Shown piece after piece: positions 60,334 through 64,000 of a stretch of DNA of 64,000 bases. Below the pieces are notes generated by a model, which saw only the letters and a program-made list of their open reading frames with translations, did not search any database and was not told the origin of the DNA. The position numbers were made by a program, and so were the translations under genes. Source of the stretch: Symsagittifera roscoffensis (Eukaryota; Xenacoelomorpha; Acoela; Convolutidae); assembly GCF_963678635.1 (NCBI RefSeq), contig NC_087065.1, forward strand, positions 15,413,853 through 15,477,852, in the 5' to 3' direction. Within the stretch, counting starts at the first letter, position 1. The number at the start of each line of letters is the position of its first letter.

Positions 60334-62426
60334 AAATCAGAAATAGAAAACACTAAATCCTGCCAATTCTTACCAGTAACACACATATTGACATTCTGCA
60401 TAAGTTTTTCATTCATTTTCTCGTAAATACTATTGAAAACTACAAAAACTAACAAAACAAGACTTTTAAAAAGTCTTAGAACGATCATCAGACGGTTCAT
60501 TTCTGATTTCAGCCGGTTCTTTTTCAAGTACTTAGATACCCGAGTTGATGTACAAACAAGAAAATTGCTTGTCATACATTTTATTACATGGAGTCTATGG
60601 AGCGAATGCTTTTCATACAACTTTCAAAGAAGAAAATTGTATGAAAAGCAGTTGTTCAATTGAGTTTTTTCGAAAGTTTATCTTTAATTGATTTAAAACT
60701 CAAAAAATACAAATTTTTGGTAGTTTTGGTAGCATGAGAGCAATTTTGGCTTCAAAAAATGTTCATCATACAATATATGTCAACTTTATGATATGCATTT
60801 TTTCCATAAGAAAATAGTTTTGAGGTACTTTTTTTCCTTTTTTGATTGCAAACTCACTTCTGTGCGCAACTAAACTTTTCCAAAGAAAAAATCATTATTT
60901 TGTGTCTATGACGCAGCCCAGATTGAGTTTTCACCCAAAAATCAAAAAATCATAAGAAATATTGTGTTTATTTTTTATCTGCTACAAAAAACCTTATTTG
61001 GTAAAAAAAAACAGGCCACTTTTTTATCACCAAAACTTTTATAGAAAAATTTTCTAACCATATAAAACAAGTAACGTTTTTAGTATGTAAATCTGAGTTA
61101 AAAAAATCAAATTTTCTGCGCCTAAATATACAATTTTCAAGTTATTCGCTCAAAAGCAGACTACATCTGAAAAGTGCAAACCAGTTTTTTTCAACACAAT
61201 GAAAAATTTTTGAGAAGTTCTTAATGCCGTTCGCATCACGACTGAAAGAGTTTTAATATGATCTAAATCTTTCTAAATTGAATTGAGGCAGATAACTTGG
61301 TCTTTTCAATAATTACTTACTAGACGCAAAATTTAACACACTGTTTTGAATATAGCGTAGAACATAAAACTAACAAAAGTATACTAAACTATATGTTAAG
61401 TCATCGAATGCATAAGCATGTTTCGATTTGTTCAGTTTCTGGCGTTCAATGGCCTTCATAACATTCAGGGGTTCACCCTGATACGAGCAACCTTGTTTAA
61501 ATCAGAAATAGAAAACTTTAAATCCTGCCCATTCTTATCAGTAATACACATATTGACATTCTGCATAAGTTTTTCATTCATTTTCTCATAAATACTATTG
61601 AAAATTACAAAAACTAACAAAACAAGAATTTTAAAAAGTCTTAGCACGATCATCAGACGGTTCATTTCTGATTTCAGCCGGTTCTCTTTCAAGTACTTGG
61701 ATACCCGAGTTGATGTACAAACAAGAAAATTGCTTGTCATACATTTTATTACATGGAGTCTATGGAGCGAATGCTTTTCATACAACTTTCAAAGAAGAAA
61801 ATTGTATGAAAAGCAGTTGTTCAATTGAGTTTTTTCGAAAGTTTATCTTAAATTGATTTAAAACTCAAAAAATACAAACTGTTGGTAGTTTTGATAGCAT
61901 GAGAGCAATTTTGAATTCAAAAAATGTTCATCATACAATATATGAAAACTTTATGATCTGCATTTTTTCCATAAGAAAATAGTTTTGAGGTACTTTTTTT
62001 TCTTTTTTGATTGCAAACTCACTTCTGTGCGCAACTAAACTTTTCCAAAAAAAATCATTATTTTGTGTCTATGACGCAGCCCAGATTAAGTTTTCACCCG
62101 AAAAATCAAAAAATCATAAGAAATATTGTGTTTATTTTTCATCTGCTACAAAAAACCTTATTTGGTAAAAAAACAGGCAACTTTTTTATCACCAAAACTT
62201 TTATAGTAAAATTTTTCTAACCATATAAAACAAGTAACGTTTTTAGTATGTAAATCTGAGTTAAAAAAATCAAATTTTCCGCGCCTAAATATACAATTTT
62301 CAAGTTATTCGCTCAAAAGCAGACTAAATCTCAAAAAGTGCAAACCAGTTTTTTTCAACACTCGGAAAAATTTTTGTGAAGTTCTTAATTCCATTCGCAT
62401 CACGACTGAAAGAGTTTTAATATGAT
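60098..62426. repeat. Tandem duplication, two units of about 1.16 kb
   Basis: Unit 1 is 60098-61263 and unit 2 is 61264-62426, in direct orientation, differing by scattered substitutions and small indels. Each unit carries the end of the family A arm at its start and stops inside family B sequence (CTGAAAGAGTTTTAATATGAT, split CTGAAAGAG/TTTTAATATGAT). A 106-codon open frame occurs on the minus strand in both units. It differs mostly by amino-acid-changing substitutions and is not treated as a gene. Confidence 0.92.
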
Positions 62427-62560
62427 ATATCACTCGACCTAATACGATGATTATTTGGGTTACCAGATTTTACGTAGAAATTAATTAAAATCGAAGAAAA
62501 TAAAACACCCGAATACGAAGTTCCTTCCCATTTCCAATTTTGAGAACAAAAACCGAAGTT
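62340..62560. mobile_element. Family B repeat copy
   Basis: CGCATCACGACTGAAAGAG, ATATCACTCGACC, AAAACACCCGAATACGAAG and CTTCCCATTTCC appear in the same order as at 31670-31790. The first part belongs to duplication unit 2. Confidence 0.65.
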
Positions 62561-63040
62561 TTTGGAGATTCGAAATTATCTATCCAGACTATAATCAAGA
62601 AATTGTAATATGAACATTTTTGCAAGAGCCTGTTTGTCGCGTGGCAAAAACGGAATATCAAAGTTTGTTCTATAATTTACTGTCGTATTCTGAAACAAAT
62701 TTTTGGGCAAGAAATAATCCTGCTAATTGCAATTACAATTTTTTCGGACCCGGAAAAAAATTCAAATAGATAAATCAGTTCTAACGGTAGTATGATCAAA
62801 GCTGATTTTTTCGGTAGTACGTATCCGAAGAAAAATTGGGATGCTTAGATAGTTCGTGAAAAATTGAAGTGATCGCAACTTTGTGGGAAGTTTTTCTTCG
62901 ACAAATTTGACCAGGAACAGAAACTTGGTCGGTGGTTGGCTGTCTTAATTGCCACTAAAGAGACCACAGCCTGTAAATTTAATAGCATAAATCAATTTGT
63001 GGAGTCAAAAAATCAAAGGAGCCAATCAATGGCGTTCATA
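62561..63040. other. Noncoding DNA, no feature recognised
   Basis: AT-rich. No gene or repeat is seen. Confidence 0.3.
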
Positions 63041-63170
63041 TCAATACAATCAACGTGGGGTCAAGCAGACAAGAAACTTAGAAGCCGTAAAAAAAAAACA
63101 ACGTGGGGTCAATACAATCAACGTGGGGTCAAGCAGACAACAAACTTAGAAGCCATAAAAAATATGGACG
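63041..63170. repeat. Tandem repeat, about 1.9 units of 68 bp
   Basis: TCAATACAATCAACGTGGGG starts at 63041 and again at 63109, each followed by TCAAGCAGACAA and CTTAGAAGCC. A partial ACAACGTGGGGTCAA lies between them. Confidence 0.85.
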
Positions 63171-63370
63171 CCTGGTTGCCGTATATCTTTGGTGAGTTTT
63201 TTAGCGACAAAGATTTGACGACAATGATTTTTTTCTTTGTAAATTTATTGTCCAACTTGAAATGAAATCACAACTCTGACTGAAAACAATTATGATATGC
63301 TTGGTAGTTTGCCATTTTTAAACCAGTCTTTTATATAATATTCAACGTGATTTTGGCTAATAAATTCTTT
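63171..63370. other. Noncoding DNA, no feature recognised
   Basis: AT-rich. No gene or repeat is seen. Confidence 0.3.
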
Positions 63371-63700
63371 GAAGCCTGGCTAGTGTAACGGCTAAACCAA
63401 GCTCCCGAATTTTTTATGGCCCTGGTTCGAATACCGGGATATTTTATGCGCACTTAAATGTACTTTCTGTAACAATATTTCAAAAAGGTTTCAAACAAAA
63501 TTACAGATACAAAAAAAAGACGGTTCAGCAGTTGTATCGATGTTATCGCTTCTTCATTTGCCCCCGGCCCAGCTCCCATCATTCAACCTTGGGCTTTTTT
63601 TCGAGGGGAAGAGAGAGATGTCATCGATTTTGCCGCAGCCGTCCAGCCTTGAGGCAGATGACACTGGGACCCTTCAAAAACAAAAACTGGGTGCTGTTCG
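63371..63700 (+). mobile_element. tRNA-derived SINE-like element
   Basis: A box TGGCTAGTGTAACGG (about 63377) and B box GGTTCGAATAC (about 63424) have tRNA-like spacing. The T arm can pair (CCTGG with CCGGG), but acceptor and anticodon stems do not, so it is not a working tRNA gene. A higher-GC tail follows to about 63700. The 3' end is uncertain. Confidence 0.5.
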
Positions 63701-64000
63701 ACTGAATAACGCTTAGTGTTCGGAAATGCGTTTATGATCGTCCTTCGTTTGACCCATTTCTGTACATTTACTTTTGCATAGGCTGAAAAAATCGAAGCGC
63801 ATTTATTTTTTAATTTAAGTTGTCTGACTTTCCGGTTATGTTTTTCTAAAAAAGCAGTCGAAACAGGTAAAAAAAGCTAGAAACAGCCGATAAAAATAAC
63901 GTTAAAACGCAGCGTTGAAACTAGTAGACTTAAATGATGACGAATTATGATTGACAGCGCTTTAAAATAATTTTACTCTTGCCCCATCCGAGATTTTCTT
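63701..64000. other. Noncoding DNA, no feature recognised
   Basis: No gene or repeat is seen up to the window edge. Confidence 0.3.

Noticed and set aside
63371-63452. Possible functional tRNA gene
   Set aside because: A and B boxes and the T arm are present, but acceptor and anticodon stems do not pair.

Overview
The window is AT-rich nuclear DNA from an animal. The only convincing host gene is a zinc-finger homeobox gene of the ZFHX3/ZFHX4 (Drosophila zfh2) family, on the + strand at 49655-57689. It has canonical GT-AG introns of 374 and 314 bp, four homeodomains in the ZFHX3/4 order and about 18 C2H2-type fingers. The lineage cannot be fixed from the sequence. A bilaterian with short introns and fast-evolving proteins fits (a tunicate is one possibility), but this is a guess.

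Layout. 1-10221 is a nest of mobile elements. A decayed non-LTR (LINE) reverse transcriptase lies on the minus strand. A Ty3/gypsy-type LTR element (393-7560, minus strand) is inserted in it with 297-bp LTRs and a 5-bp target duplication. Beside it is a large inverted-repeat structure (8555-10029) whose arms carry a piece of the same LINE. From 10222 to 49600 there is no gene. Blocks of short non-autonomous elements alternate with apparently single-copy islands that are rich in TAATTA-type motifs, C/G tracts and simple repeats. These islands (about 14.4-14.7, 16.4-17.2, 22.3-23.1, 28.9-30.2, 38.1-43.5 and 48.0-49.65 kb) are the best places to look for regulatory DNA of the downstream homeobox gene. 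That link is an inference from gene-desert architecture; no test of it is possible here.

Repeat families recognised by internal comparison (names are local labels): family A, a foldback element whose best copy is 45670-46806 with about 510-bp inverted arms and a strongly conserved GC-palindromic core; family B, marked by CGACTGAAAG followed by a conserved CTCGACC; family C, carrying a TAGATCCGC-type end and G/C-rich tracts; family E, 260-280-bp hairpins at about 35.1 and 35.7 kb; and a 1.1-kb element with short inverted ends and many internal GGAATCCGC copies (27295-28391). Two tRNA-like heads with A and B boxes (about 20.6 and 63.4 kb) suggest SINEs.

Downstream of the homeobox gene (57690-64000) are its probable 3' UTR and poly(A) signal, then noncoding DNA that includes a roughly 1.16-kb tandem duplication (60098-62426) and a 68-bp tandem repeat (63041-63170). 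Many AT-rich open frames of 60-180 codons were examined and are not reported as genes. All repeat assignments come from reading the window against itself by eye; boundaries are approximate unless stated.
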